Below, piece by piece: positions 49,601 to 57,357 of a stretch of 64,000 bases of DNA. Within the stretch, counting starts at the first letter, position 1. Each line of letters starts with the position of its first letter. Below the pieces are notes generated by a model. The model saw only the letters and a program-made list of their open reading frames with translations. It did not search any database and was not told the DNA's origin. A program made the translations under genes and the position numbers. Source of the DNA: Nematostella vectensis (taxonomy: Eukaryota; Cnidaria; Anthozoa; Actiniaria; Edwardsiidae); the NCBI RefSeq assembly GCF_932526225.1, contig NC_064042.1, positions 15,387,040 to 15,451,039 of the forward strand, written 5' to 3'.

Positions 49601-50054
49601 TCCACATAACAGTCAAGCTGATTGATTTATGCTGCATTTTCACTGTGAGATCCACAATGCATCAATTTAGTATCCCTGCATTCATAGATAAAGTAAACAA
49701 GCACGATAACAATAATAAACAGCATCAGCATATCATATAAACTCCAAAAATTATAATTAAGTTATTGGTGTTTCTGCTGTGAAAGTACTTAAGTTAAGTT
49801 AATGGACTTCGTGCGAAATAATGGACCTCACAGGACCCACGCGCCGATATAAGCGTGCTTGATTGGTTTGGTCCTACAGGTTATCATTCTAACAACTATC
49901 GATGAAACCACAACAACTTGTAAACCATGACCCCGTAACGTCTTGTCACTAGCAACAACAACAAGCAAAATGACATACGCGTGTTGTGTGTATGACTTGA
50001 GGGGTTGTGACTTTACCTGTCTCTAAAAATACCAGAAAATGATTCCAATTCCAT
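22631..50054 (-). CDS. CEP63: CEP63/DEUP1-family centrosomal coiled-coil protein
   Basis: I assemble 23 coding exons, 5' to 3': 50054-50017, 48577-48529, 47092-46952, 45619-45524, 43549-43466, 38550-38491, 35522-35409, 35248-35147, 34434-34282, 34187-34125, 33292-33210, 32929-32843, 32645-32589, 32509-32455, 31951-31889, 31754-31657, 31430-31331, 31149-31090, 31012-30962, 30450-30308, 24898-24744, 23230-23070, 22792-22631. All have AG/GT edges and all phases agree; the total is 2175 bp, 724 codons plus TGA. Human CEP63 is about 703 residues. Family matches: the N-terminal NLTSCEQELRELMRQIDLMV, then KAEWENHLHAV; the mid-region EVQNLTSELHRRD; LEALRLENRHL; and the C-terminal DFMAEEGRRERELERILDDR. 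The protein is almost entirely coiled coil with no catalytic domain. In the family it works with CEP152 at the mother centriole (CEP63) or deuterosome (DEUP1) to start procentrioles. Whether this is a pre-duplication ancestor of both is inference. The introns hold at least eight tandem arrays and two MITE-like insertions. Exons 5, 20 and 22 have edges copied into arrays. The start is the first ATG (MELESFSGIF), which gives the correct phase into exon 2. Confidence 0.93.
23231..24240. repeat. 45-bp minisatellite copying the exon 22 acceptor
   Basis: About 22 units of 45 bp begin exactly at the acceptor of CEP63 exon 22. The first ~20 bp of the exon (GTGTCAAGTATAGCGGTCT on the minus strand) belong to the unit. 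Each unit therefore repeats CTTGACAG or TTTACAG followed by GTGTCAAG. Because 45 is divisible by three, units read TGVKYSGLVLTYGLL in the exon's frame. One unit has AAG changed to TAG at 23448-23450. Confidence 0.95.
24241..24743. other. intron 21 remainder
   Basis: Short degenerate acatacgagtgacacaag repeats (24270-24340), then AT-rich sequence with ataataat runs. No gene seen. Confidence 0.45.
25072..25132. repeat. perfect 20-bp inverted repeat with 21-nt loop
   Basis: Left arm 25072-25091 (ttcatatatggttcactata) and right arm 25113-25132 are exact reverse complements. They lie in intron 20 of the CEP63-like gene. The hairpin could be a miniature element or a transcribed stem-loop. A short bulged extension outside the arms (gggt/accc) is possible. 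Confidence 0.8.
25133..25516. other. intron 20 sequence before the 63-bp array
   Basis: The stretch has a codon-like texture (for example DEWYSQANVITVELEYHKRK at about 25307-25366, plus strand) but stops interrupt it. It may be a fragment of an old retrocopy or element that also continues at 29690-30006 on the other side of the array. I do not recognise it. Confidence 0.3.
25517..29662. repeat. 63/60-bp minisatellite, 4.1 kb
   Basis: About 66 units (ctgatagaagggttcttggt, gttaaccttattacatgcc, ccttgctgtcac) of 63 bp, with 60-bp variants lacking ttc or gct. A higher-order copy of 1362 bp is clear: the unit with ttaaatgcccc at 26771 recurs at 28133 with the same order of variants around it. All unit lengths are multiples of three and lack stops in several frames, giving open frames over 1300 codons on both strands. 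I treat these as artefacts. The array lies in intron 20 of the CEP63-like gene. Confidence 0.96.
29690..30006 (+). other. unrecognised open fragment after the array
   Basis: The plus strand reads AMDKFKDANIHWKAALTVC up to a stop near 29758. A frame from the ATG at 29800 then encodes SRVEDIREMAKKCLQVYKV and ends at 30006. The codon-like texture suggests a relic of a coding or retroelement sequence rather than a working gene. It lies inside a CEP63 intron on the opposite strand. No family is recognised. Confidence 0.3.
30442..30690. repeat. three degenerate copies of the exon 20 acceptor region
   Basis: The plus strand shows ctgaatacgccaagaatag at 30451, ctgaataagccaaggatag near 30553 and ctgaatacgttaacaatag near 30652. 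Two of the copies continue into gtgtgttrgacattatgg. On the gene's minus strand each contains TTCAG, so two decoy acceptors precede the true one at 30450. The spacing is about 100 bp. Confidence 0.75.
30768..30865 (-). repeat. dispersed ~100-bp repeat, copy 2
   Basis: Reverse-oriented relative of 19661-19757 (cattttgtcatcct, atttccatcggctg, gcgatattttctatcg). It lies in intron 19 of the CEP63-like gene. Confidence 0.65.
31952..32120. repeat. ~73-bp repeat next to the exon 15 acceptor
   Basis: Two and a half units (taccacagggaacccaacca, ttaccataaaagctac, tttttacaagatctttacc) start at the acceptor of exon 15 (31951/31952). Each unit repeats the ccctgtggta that precedes the true minus-strand AG, although the copies read GGTAAAG rather than GGTACAG. 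Confidence 0.75.
33303..33590. repeat. 42-bp tandem repeat in intron 10
   Basis: About six or seven units of gcgtaaaccgttattaacta followed by aacgcaaaccgttagttgc start about 10 bp from the acceptor of exon 11. The last units are degenerate. Confidence 0.85.
33749..34071. mobile_element. MITE with gaccttaagcaa ends
   Basis: The left end reads gaccttaagcaaggacgacg and the right end cgtcgtcgttgcttaaggtc, which are near-perfect inverted repeats. The element is about 323 bp with no coding capacity. Its inner aaaacggctgaaat block is shared with the relic at 18735-19060, and a related end occurs at 34522. It lies in intron 10 of the CEP63-like gene. The target duplication is not clear. Confidence 0.8.
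34522..34590. repeat. solo end of the same MITE family
   Basis: gggaccttacgcaaatacga followed by tggcgacggcatcaag resembles the terminal repeat at 33749. No partner end is visible nearby. Intron 8 of the CEP63-like gene. Confidence 0.5.
34730..35060. repeat. ~40-bp tandem repeat in intron 8
   Basis: About eight degenerate units of ttagcggctgtaaagcattc followed by gtaacaaataacgggcaca. Unit length varies from about 38 to 60 bp. Confidence 0.85.
35895..38348. repeat. 46-bp minisatellite carrying AATAAA on the gene strand
   Basis: About 53 units of tttatttcccagacatgtaa followed by aatataccatctgaacc and tagtgttgc. Some units are 43-45 bp. On the minus strand, which is the sense strand of the CEP63-like gene, nearly every unit contains AATAAA. 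On the plus strand each unit contains tttcccag, an acceptor-like motif in antisense. It lies in intron 6. Confidence 0.95.
38551..40035. other. intron 5, AT-rich, no gene seen
   Basis: Unique-looking AT-rich sequence between exon 6 and the 20-bp array. No exon-like frame, RNA gene or clear element. Confidence 0.5.
40036..43465. repeat. 20-bp minisatellite ending on the exon 5 donor
   Basis: About 170 units of gcgtcaccctatctaatgtt. The left end (40040-40330) starts with a 30-bp form carrying an extra gcgtcacgcgtt. The right end has longer forms with catgtgttg or caagtgttg. About 40390-40840 recurs near-identically at offset 550. The array ends exactly at the donor of CEP63 exon 5 (minus strand GACCAG|GTAACGCAAC), so the donor's intronic half is the last repeat unit, and each unit carries AGG|GTGACG on that strand. 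Confidence 0.95.
43556..45265. repeat. 40-bp minisatellite split by a MITE
   Basis: Units of ggaatcaatgatcaacagaa followed by tcaccaaacagtacacaaat. About 15 units lie at 44629-45265, and degenerate units at 43556-43670 lie on the other side of the element at 43671-44628. In intron 4 of the CEP63-like gene. Confidence 0.9.
43671..44628. mobile_element. ~960-bp nonautonomous TIR element
   Basis: The left end ttaacacattgacccct and the right end aggagtcaatgggttaa are imperfect inverted repeats. The flanks are units of the same 40-bp minisatellite (aaaagaatc on the left, aaaacagcac on the right), so it landed inside that array. No transposase frame is visible. Confidence 0.7.
45805..46050 (-). 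other. unrecognised ~80-codon open fragment in intron 3
   Basis: On the CEP63 sense strand a frame reads SSPVTPYGILLNSKCEEKVW and ends IAKSNNKGPVEIKK before a stop. The composition looks coding, but there is no ATG start and no clear acceptor at the right place. It may be a fragment of a transposon protein or an unrecognised nested exon. Confidence 0.3.
46053..46951. other. intron 3 remainder
   Basis: AT-rich sequence between the open fragment and exon 3. Nothing recognisable. Confidence 0.4.
47866..48039 (-). CDS. B-box-like zinc-finger exon nested in intron 2
   Basis: From an ATG (MPPNWHLSSLRKSMISR) the frame encodes a compact Cys/His cluster, CVKCEKREALSSC then LTC, GLCTQC and DIMH. Spacing is C-x2-C-x8-C-x2-C-x4-C-x2-C-x4-H, similar to a B-box. 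A possible donor follows (ATTATAAG|GTTGAG). It is on the same strand as the CEP63-like gene, but its phase and sequence do not belong to that family. I found no partner exon, so it may be a nested gene's first exon, a gene fragment, or a skipped exon. Confidence 0.4.
48836..48928 (+). other. possible exon antisense to CEP63 intron 1
   Basis: ATG at 48836 opens a 31-codon frame (MSGKRSRTPSLKNMRQITEM, then QNAARAGKFSEA) that ends at GCG|GTAAGAG, a good donor. It ends in phase 0, the same phase as exon 2 of the plus-strand gene at 51052, so it could be an alternative first exon of that gene. Conservation and transcripts are unknown. Confidence 0.3.
49944..49955 (+). promoter_or_regulatory. RFX X-box-like motif
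   Basis: GTCACTAGCAAC matches the X-box pattern GTNRCC(0-3)RGYAAC at 11 of 12 positions. It lies about 60 bp inside intron 1 of the CEP63-like gene. RFX factors drive many ciliary and centriolar genes, so the context fits, but a single imperfect match is weak evidence. Confidence 0.3.
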
Positions 50055-50754
50055 GACGAAAACGTGCTGTTTCAAAAATCATCTAAATCCAACAGCCATA
50101 CTTAATCTCGGCTTGAAAATGCAAACTTTGTGCAAATTTAGCGCCTGACTGTCAAGACAAGAAAGCCATCTGTTGACAACAAGACGACAGCGCGGCACTT
50201 CGGTATCGATTGTTACCCGAATTGTCGACTGCATTCAATACCATCACATGGTGCAGCTATAACGAGTTAATGTGACTACTTAGGAGGAAGCCATGCATTC
50301 TTGACCAGTTAATCGCTTGGTTTTGTTCAACGAGATCCGGCGTCTTTTCAAACTTTGCCTCTTGTTTAATATGCTTTGGTACCAGGCCTTACGTGAGATC
50401 GCGTGGGCGCTTAGCCATCAACAACAAGAAAAAAAAAAGAAAAATACAAAACAATAATGATATGATAGTGATAAGAAAATTTATACGTACTTTGGGCATC
50501 TATCTAGACACGTTAGTTAAGAAAGATAAAAGTATAGTAAAAAACTCCTCTCTCTTCTCCAACAATGAAGTACATTTCAAATCACTGCAGAATTAAAGTA
50601 TCTAAATATATAGCTTTCTCTCCATAATCTGCCGCTGAATTCAAATCTTTCGGATAACTAAGGAAAATAGAAAAGTGCAACCTTTTTTATTATCATGCCC
50701 TTTTTTCCGACTAAAACCCGAACAATTGCCGACACCTTGCCGATTTAATCCAAG
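50055..50754. promoter_or_regulatory. shared head-to-head promoter region
   Basis: 700 bp separate the ATG of the minus-strand CEP63-like gene (50054) from the ATG of the plus-strand ten-exon gene (50755). CAAGATGGCGGCGGCC at the plus-strand start resembles a YY1-type initiator overlapping the ATG. No TATA box is obvious. The arrangement implies a bidirectional promoter. Confidence 0.5.
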
Positions 50755-53700
50755 ATGGCGGCGGCCACATCAGGTCGAATAACACAAATGGTGGGTTTCG
50801 CTTGAATTTTATCACCAGCCGCGAACACGTCAACAGCCATGCCACCTGTAAAAGATGCCAATTGAGCCTATTTCGTAGAAATGACTTCTTAATAAGCTCG
50901 CTGAATTAAATACTTGGGTATATTACTTTGAGAAAGAAACTTACAGTCGTCAGAAACAGAAACCAACAACACCAAATTAGCTAATTTCTACTCATCTTTT
51001 ATTTGCAATTCAATGTTATCCTTTCTAAAATGCCCTCCTGATGAATTGCAGGAGAAGAAGAGACTCCAGGCTTTCTTGGGCGAATTACTGCGTACTGGAT
51101 GCTTGAAGGTGAGGCAAGATATGAAAAATGAAATGAAATGGAAAAAAAAATTGATGAAATTGAAATATTTCTTCTAACAGACTAACCAAGTTTGCAATAA
51201 TTTCTATATATAAAATGTCAAAAATATGAAATTAGTTAGCAATGTCCTTAATTGTCCCTTACCATCCCCATGGCTCTACTGCTATAATTTTCTGGTTGCT
51301 TAGTAACTAGTGCATTTCTAAGTGAAATATGTGCATTTTAGGGATTCAAGTATTTTGCCCTCTATCTGAGAGGAAGAGAGGAGTTGATATGCCGTGTTCT
51401 TAATGAACCAATGGTGAGTAAATACTTGCAGTGAATATTTAGAGTAAATTTACTTATAAACTTACTTATTTATTTATACCTAACTCAAGATAGCCATTGT
51501 TGCAACAATTATTACATTTTCAGGGCTGCCAATGTGGTGACTCTGTCCCTGTTAAACTTGTCAAAATCTTCCTCTCCAAATAACCCTTAAAAAGGTCCTT
51601 TATGGTAATTTGTTGAGAAAGCTTTGGGGGAGGTTCTGTAACAATATTTCCAGAGACTTTGCACTGACGAATTTTCTGAATTGTGTTATTGAACTACTGT
51701 ATCAGATTGACTTCTAATTTTACTTATCAATTAAATATTGATCCCAGTCTTCAGAGATCCTGTCTTACTACACATCACCAACGTCTGGGAAAATGAGGAG
51801 TGGTTCATCAAGCTTTACCTTTGATTCACCTCCAGCTCTGCCTCGCAATGAGTAAGTCAACCCAACAATGATCACAATTTATAAACATCAACCCTCACAT
51901 GTTTGTTTTCTAACCCAAAACTTGGGCACTTTTCATTTTCTATTTCACAAAAAAAACCTTTATTGATATAAATGAGCAATGAACTTTGTTTGACTGGGTT
52001 TGAGACAATGAACTTTACCATAAATAAAAACATTCACCTCAGTCAATAACACTAACATCTGCAAGACCAGTAATAAGTTAATATCTAATCCTTTGTTCCT
52101 GCACTTTTTTGCCATTATAGTCAATCGCTTATCATGTCTGCCAACACACAAAAAAGGTAAGCCTCATTTTACCTCATTCAAATTCAACAAGTTAGCCCTA
52201 TACAAAACCAGAGGGCATACAAGGAGTATTCATATTATTATATTCTTTGGGTCCTAGAAAAATTAATAGATCACTAAACTGTTTTATTTACATATTTGTA
52301 TATAAAATGATGGTTGAAGGCTTTCATAGAAAGTGCTCAATACTCGAAAGTAGAGCGGTGTATAGTGTTGGTTTGAGAAAAATATATTTGTATATATATT
52401 TTTCTAATATTATTTCTAATGATATTTAACCATAGCACTGTAATAAAAATAAGCAGCTTCTATCTAAATGCATAATATCATACATAACTTACTAAAGGTT
52501 AGATTATGCACAAAATAACACTTCCCAGTTCTGGATCTGCAACCCCTAAAATATCTAGTTCCCAGTCCCTTACACCAGCCTGTCTTTCCAGCCTTAGTGG
52601 ATATGGGTTTATGGATATCTTGTTCCCAGTCCCTTACACCAACCTGTCTTTCCAGCCTTAGTGGATATGGGTTTATGGATATCTAGTTCCCAGTCCCTTA
52701 CACCAACCTGTCTTTCCAGCCTTAGTGGATATGGGTTTATGGATATCTAGTTCCCAGTCCCTTACACCAACCTGTCTTTCCAGCCTTAGTGGATATGGGT
52801 TTATGGATATCTAGCTCCCAGTCCCTTACACCAACCTGTCTTTCCAGCCTTAGTGGATATGGGTTTATGGATATCTAGTTCCCAGTCCCTTACACCAACC
52901 TGTCTTTCCAGCCTTAGTGGATATATGTTTATGGATATCTAATTCCCAGTTCCTTACACCAACCTGTCTTTCCAGCCTTAGTGGATATGGGTTTATGGAT
53001 ATCTAGTTCCCAGTCCCTTACGCCAACCTGTCTTTCCAGCCTTAGTGGATATATGTTTATGGATATCTAGTTCCCAGTCCCTTACACCAACCTGTCTTTC
53101 CAGCCTTAGTGGATATGGGTTTATGGATATATAGTTCCCAGTCCCTCACACCAACCTGTCTTTCCAGCCTTAGTGGATATGGGTTTATGGATATCTTGTT
53201 CCCAGTCCCTTACACCAACCTGTCTTTCCAGCCTTAGTGGATATGGGTTTATGGATATCTAGTTCCCAGTCCCTTACACCAACCTGTCTTTCCAGCCTTA
53301 GTGGATATGGGTTTATGGATATATAGTTCCCAGTCCCTCACACCAACCTGTCTTTCCAGCCTTAGTGGATATGGGTTTATGGATATCTTGTTCCCAGTCC
53401 CTTACACCAACCTGTCTTTCCAGCCTTAGTGGATATGGGTTTATGGATATCTAGTTCCCAGTCCCTTACACCAACCTGTCTTTCCAGCCTTAGTGGATAT
53501 GGGTTTATGGATATCGGCCTGCCACCTGCCAGCCCTAGTGAGCGTGATATTGACCTCAAGGTAGGATCCTTTCTTAGTCTCTCCAAACCAGAGCTTAGGG
53601 CAATGCTTGCTTTATAATCTTGCTACCACTACACCCTGTATTTTCTTGTTTGAGCCATAATATAGTTAAATGCTGAGTTCAGATAAATATATCTGCCTAA

Positions 53701-55684
53701 TTTGAGTTTTGTTGATGTTTCAGGATGACAAATCTACACTATTTTTGATTGCATGCTATGCTCGGTACAACTGTCCCTATGTTTGGGTATGTATTGCAAT
53801 CAGTGTAACTTATGTAATAATTGGAACGATACAAATGGCTTACAATAAAATTTACAGGTAAGGTCAAATCATGAGCGACTTGTGTGTTTTTCTGCTGATG
53901 AAGAAATTGCCAATCAACAAAAAGACAGTCCACTCAAGCTAAGGTCTACTTCAAGCTGGAAAAAGAGAGGTGAAATGCTTTCCTAATCACTAACGGTTAG
54001 ATTGCTTTTGCATTTGGGTTTTCAAGTTTTTATGGGCAGTACTAAGGGTTGAATTCAATGGATGACATAATGAGTCATCTCTGGGGTTTTACTTTCTCTT
54101 CTAATGGTAGATGGTTAAGGAAACCCAAAGAAACTTAATGAAATAGCTCTGTTAACAGGAGTATTAAGCATTCATGTTCACAAATAATTCTTTCCATTTT
54201 TACCAGCATTATCATTATCATTTATCACTATCATCATAATCACATGTATATCCAAATAATCCTTTCATTTTAATTATTATCCCAATAAAACTCTATGAAC
54301 TTATCATCACTACCAGCACCATCACCATCATCTTCACTACTGCCACCATCATCATTTTCATTTCATGGTCACCACTTTCAAATTTTTATCACAACCATGA
54401 TCACCACTTCCACTGTCATCATTATTAATAATCTTTTTCACCATCATCTACACTATTGTTTTAACCACCACCAGTATTATCACCACTACATACAACAACC
54501 ATAGTCATCATCATTATTCTCACCATCATCATCACCACCAACATCAAACATATCATCATGACCATATCATCATTACCATATTACCATACCATCATTACCA
54601 CACCATCATTACCATATTACCATAATCATCATTACCATATAATCATTACCATATTACTATATCATTATTACCATATTACCATATCATCATTACCATTTTA
54701 CCATATCATTATTACATCATCAATTATGGCTAACCATCCTATCGTGATTTGTTACAATGCCCCTTTTTTCTCAGTCCTTACCTAATTATGTTACAGATAC
54801 CAAGCTGTGGGACATTATTGCCGAGATTGTCAAGCTCTGTATGTACCCTGCTCCACTGAATCCCTTCACTGTTGACTTCAAATATTTTGAGGGGTTGCCC
54901 TCAGGGGAGAGACTAATAGCTACTGGGGCCATGGCAAGCTTCCTGCAGAAAGTCGTGACATCTGGGGAGCATGCATACAATGCTAGAGGTAAAAAATGTA
55001 ATTTTGTCAAAGTTGTCCTTTTGACCACCTTTTTAGGCCATAGATCCAGTTATTTCTACTTTCTCTCACTTTTTTAGGTGGTTGGGTATGAGAGAACATT
55101 TTTGTGTGAACGTTTTGTCAATTTTTGATGAGAAATTTTGTTTTCAAACAAGACTGTTTAAACCAGATAAAAGGCTTTCTCTAATCTATCATGTGTAGGG
55201 ATTTATACATTGATTAAATTTTTTTATTCCAAAGCCATACCCAAAACCTTGTAAAATCTTTGAAAGTATCTTGCTATGTACATAATTTTTGGATGTTGGA
55301 TGTTTGAAGTTCCAATGAATTCTCTTTTAATTTGTGCCTTTAACTGTTTTCCTTAATTTCCAGCCCTAAATACTCTAAGTACTCTCTACTGAGTACTAAA
55401 CAATACTTGCTGGGAATTGAAGCCAGCAGTAGCATTTAATGGAAATATAGCCATGACTCCCAAAAAATGTGTATAATAGTTGTTTTTGTAATTATTTTTC
55501 CATAGTGCTAGATGACCTAGGAGAACTAACACGTCGTCATTTCAAAGATCTTCAAACCTTTACCAGGCAAAGCCACAGTGCAGGGGCTAATAGCCAGTCA
55601 TACCAAGTGCCACCACAACAGGGAACACTTTACCACCAATCCGGACCTCTACCCCCTTATAGTTCACAGTATCAAACTCAATAG
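50755..55684 (+). CDS. ten-exon gene, 307-residue protein of unrecognised family
   Basis: Exons: 50755-50790, 51052-51108, 51342-51413, 51748-51851, 52121-52156, 53488-53560, 53724-53786, 53858-53969, 54797-54988, 55506-55684. All edges are AG/GT and all phases agree; total 924 bp including TAG. The protein starts MAAATSGRITQMEKKRLQAF. It has a helical N-terminal part (LGELLRTGCLKGFKYFALYL), a Ser-rich linker (SGKMRSGSSSFTFDSPP), a conserved-looking middle (STLFLIACYARYNCPYVW), a second helical part (LWDIIAEIVKLCMYPAPLNP ... GEHAYNA ... LDDLGELTRRHFKDLQTF) and a Gln/Pro/Ser-rich tail. There is no signal peptide or membrane segment, so a soluble cytoplasmic protein is likely. I do not recognise the family. 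It is divergent with the CEP63-like gene and convergent with TSEN15 copy A. Its exon 6 acceptor has been copied into the minisatellite at 52550-53487. Confidence 0.85.
52550..53487. repeat. 60-bp minisatellite copying the exon 6 acceptor
   Basis: About 15 units (agttcccagtcccttacacc, aacctgtctttccag, then ccttagtggatatgggttta) end on the true acceptor of exon 6 at 53487/53488. Each unit repeats the polypyrimidine tract, the CAG and about the first 30 bases of the exon. Where the true exon reads ATC GGC CTG, the copies read ATC TAG, or ATC TTG followed by a TAG further on. Confidence 0.95.
54190..54730. repeat. cat/caccat microsatellite-like block
   Basis: Imperfect atcatcattaccatattacc and caccatcatc runs in intron 8 of the ten-exon gene. 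Confidence 0.85.
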
Positions 55685-56232
55685 CTAAAAAAAATCGTGG
55701 ACTCAGGCGTTACAGTTAAAGGACTTATAGTTAGTACTAATAGCAATGACATGTTTTATAATTGAAGGTATTTTCAGGGTACTTTTCAAAGTGCATTACA
55801 GGAGACACTTGCAGTAGCATGATGAAATGATCTTAACAATCTAGAAAGGAACCAGATTACCAAGACCTCCAAGGTTTTAAATTACCTTGACTTTCAATGT
55901 AGCTTGAATTTCAAGTAATTTGTTGTATAGTTTTTCAAGGGATTTTGCTTAGTTTGTATTGCTTAGTCAAGTACTCACACTTACAAAGCAATTCATGCCT
56001 GGCATTCGACATTCGATTATAAATAATTACTGTGACATATGATTTCGAAAGTGATAACAATATTTATTATAATAGGTGTGCTTTAACAAGGAAAAGTCCT
56101 TGTAAATACCCTCCACCTTTATAAGCAACCCCCCCCCCCCCTCCCATGAAAGAAGTCCAACTTATTTATGTATTATGGAGATGTGTAATGGAGATCATGC
56201 AGTGAATGGTGTTAAAGATTAGATGATTAGAA

Positions 56233-56238
56233 AATAAA
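56233..56238 (+). terminator. polyadenylation signal of the ten-exon gene
   Basis: AATAAA about 550 bp after the stop codon at 55684, before the start of the TSEN15 duplication unit. Confidence 0.55.
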
Positions 56239-56319
56239 AAAACAACATTTACACTGAGAGTGATGAATATGTAATCATAAAGAGTTGTTTGACATTATAC
56301 GAGTTTCTTTGGTATCAGG

Positions 56320-56325
56320 TTTATT
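56320..56325 (-). terminator. polyadenylation signal of TSEN15 copy A
   Basis: TTTATT on the plus strand is AATAAA on the minus strand, about 230 bp after the stop of copy A. The duplicate of this signal (in 57192-57357) is separated from copy B by the LINE. Confidence 0.5.
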
Positions 56326-56553
56326 TTTAAATTTCAGATAACATAACTTTAGGAACTCCCTCTTCTGGCATCATTTGAATGTATTTCATATTTTATCATT
56401 GTTTTGTTAGAATTCTCTGCACTGATAGCATTTTTGGTGGGGGAAGGGTTCAGAGAGAACCAGATTTACCGGGAGAAGGGGGAGTATTGGGGTTGATGGA
56501 TGACGGGCTGAGATAAGGAAGTTTCTCTTTGGCATTGTGGCCTTATCCTCCGG

Positions 56554-57066
56554 TCACCTTTTTCTTCGTCTCTTGGGTTTTACCGCTCCCTCTATGACTT
56601 TCTCTTCCGTTGGGGGATCTGGTTGTTCAAGTCCACTGAACAACTTATAATAAACGATACTAGAGTCCGAATCACAAATAGCCAAGGTCGCAACCTTGTT
56701 CCTTTCATCTTGACTTTGTCCAGAAACATTTACCCCTTCAACCAAGTTCTTCATTTGCTGCATACTAAGACTTAGAGTTGCATTAACCGGAACAATTACT
56801 TCCAAGTCTTGATTCTTCTTGGGTTTACCCGTAATGTAGAATATTTTAAGTTTTTCGCACGAATGTATCTCCACTTCGCGCCAGTATTTCGCTTCGCAAA
56901 GATCGAGATAAACCAACATCGTCGCTCTGGTCGCACCATCATTGAGCCCATGTGCTTTTATTTCTTGAAATTTAGGATGTAACTCTATCCACCGTTTACG
57001 TGAAACTTTAAAGTCCAAGTTATCGGCCATCAATTCGCGAGTTATATTCGGTACAATGGATTGCAA
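56554..57066 (-). CDS. TSEN15: tRNA-splicing endonuclease subunit Sen15-like, copy A
   Basis: The 170-residue single-exon frame matches the Sen15 family along its length: HPKFQEIKAHGLND, ATMLVYLDLCEAKYWREVE, VIVPVNATLSLSMQQMKN and LAICDSDSSIVYYKL followed by PDPP. Sen15 is the non-catalytic partner of the Sen34 nuclease subunit in the complex that removes introns from precursor tRNAs in the nucleus. Human TSEN15 is of similar length (171 residues). The C terminus is a basic patch (KPKRRRKR), probably a nuclear signal. MQSIVPN is the first ATG; MADNLDF twelve residues later is an alternative. The protein is identical to copy B at 61679. Copy A keeps the original 3' flank but has only about 125 bp of native upstream sequence before the duplication joint, so its promoter may be incomplete. 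Confidence 0.92.
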   Translation of the reverse strand: MQSIVPNITRELMADNLDFKVSRKRWIELHPKFQEIKAHGLNDGATRATMLVYLDLCEAKYWREVEIHSCEKLKIFYITGKPKKNQDLEVIVPVNATLSLSMQQMKNLVEGVNVSGQSQDERNKVATLAICDSDSSIVYYKLFSGLEQPDPPTEEKVIEGAVKPKRRRKR

Positions 57067-57191
57067 AGGTTAGAAGTTTAACTCTAGCAAGAAGATGACA
57101 ATTACAGCCAGGCGTTACACGGTCGGTGTAGTGCACAGGTATCCCAATCTCTGTTGATTTGGTTGGCAGTTTCTCGAAGTTTCATCTCGAG

Positions 57192-57357
57192 TGATGAATA
57201 TGTAATCATAAAGAGTTGTTTGACATTATACGAGTTTCTTTGGTATCAGGTTTATTTTTAAATTTCAGATAACATAACTTTAGGAACTCCCTCTTCTGGC
57301 ATCATTTGAATGTATTTCATATTTTATCATTGTTTTGTTAGAATTCTATGCACTGAT
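57192..57357. repeat. 931-bp duplication, copy B, left part
   Basis: Matches 56261-56426. It ends at the LINE target duplication actgat (57352-57357). The rest of copy B resumes at 61551. Confidence 0.93.

Larger units (their letters stand above)
56261..57191. repeat. 931-bp tandem duplication, copy A
   Basis: This unit (starts tgatgaatatgtaatc, ends tttcatctcgag) is followed directly by a second copy at 57192-57357 plus 61551-62316, which is split by a LINE. The copies differ at only a few bases (gaattctct/gaattctat, one extra g in a G run, gttgatt/gttaatt). The unit holds a whole TSEN15-like coding sequence, about 125 bp upstream of it and about 290 bp downstream. Confidence 0.95.

Noticed and set aside
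54295-54785. Short frames rich in His/Tyr/Ser/Ile
   Set aside because: They come from the atcatcattacc microsatellite in an intron.
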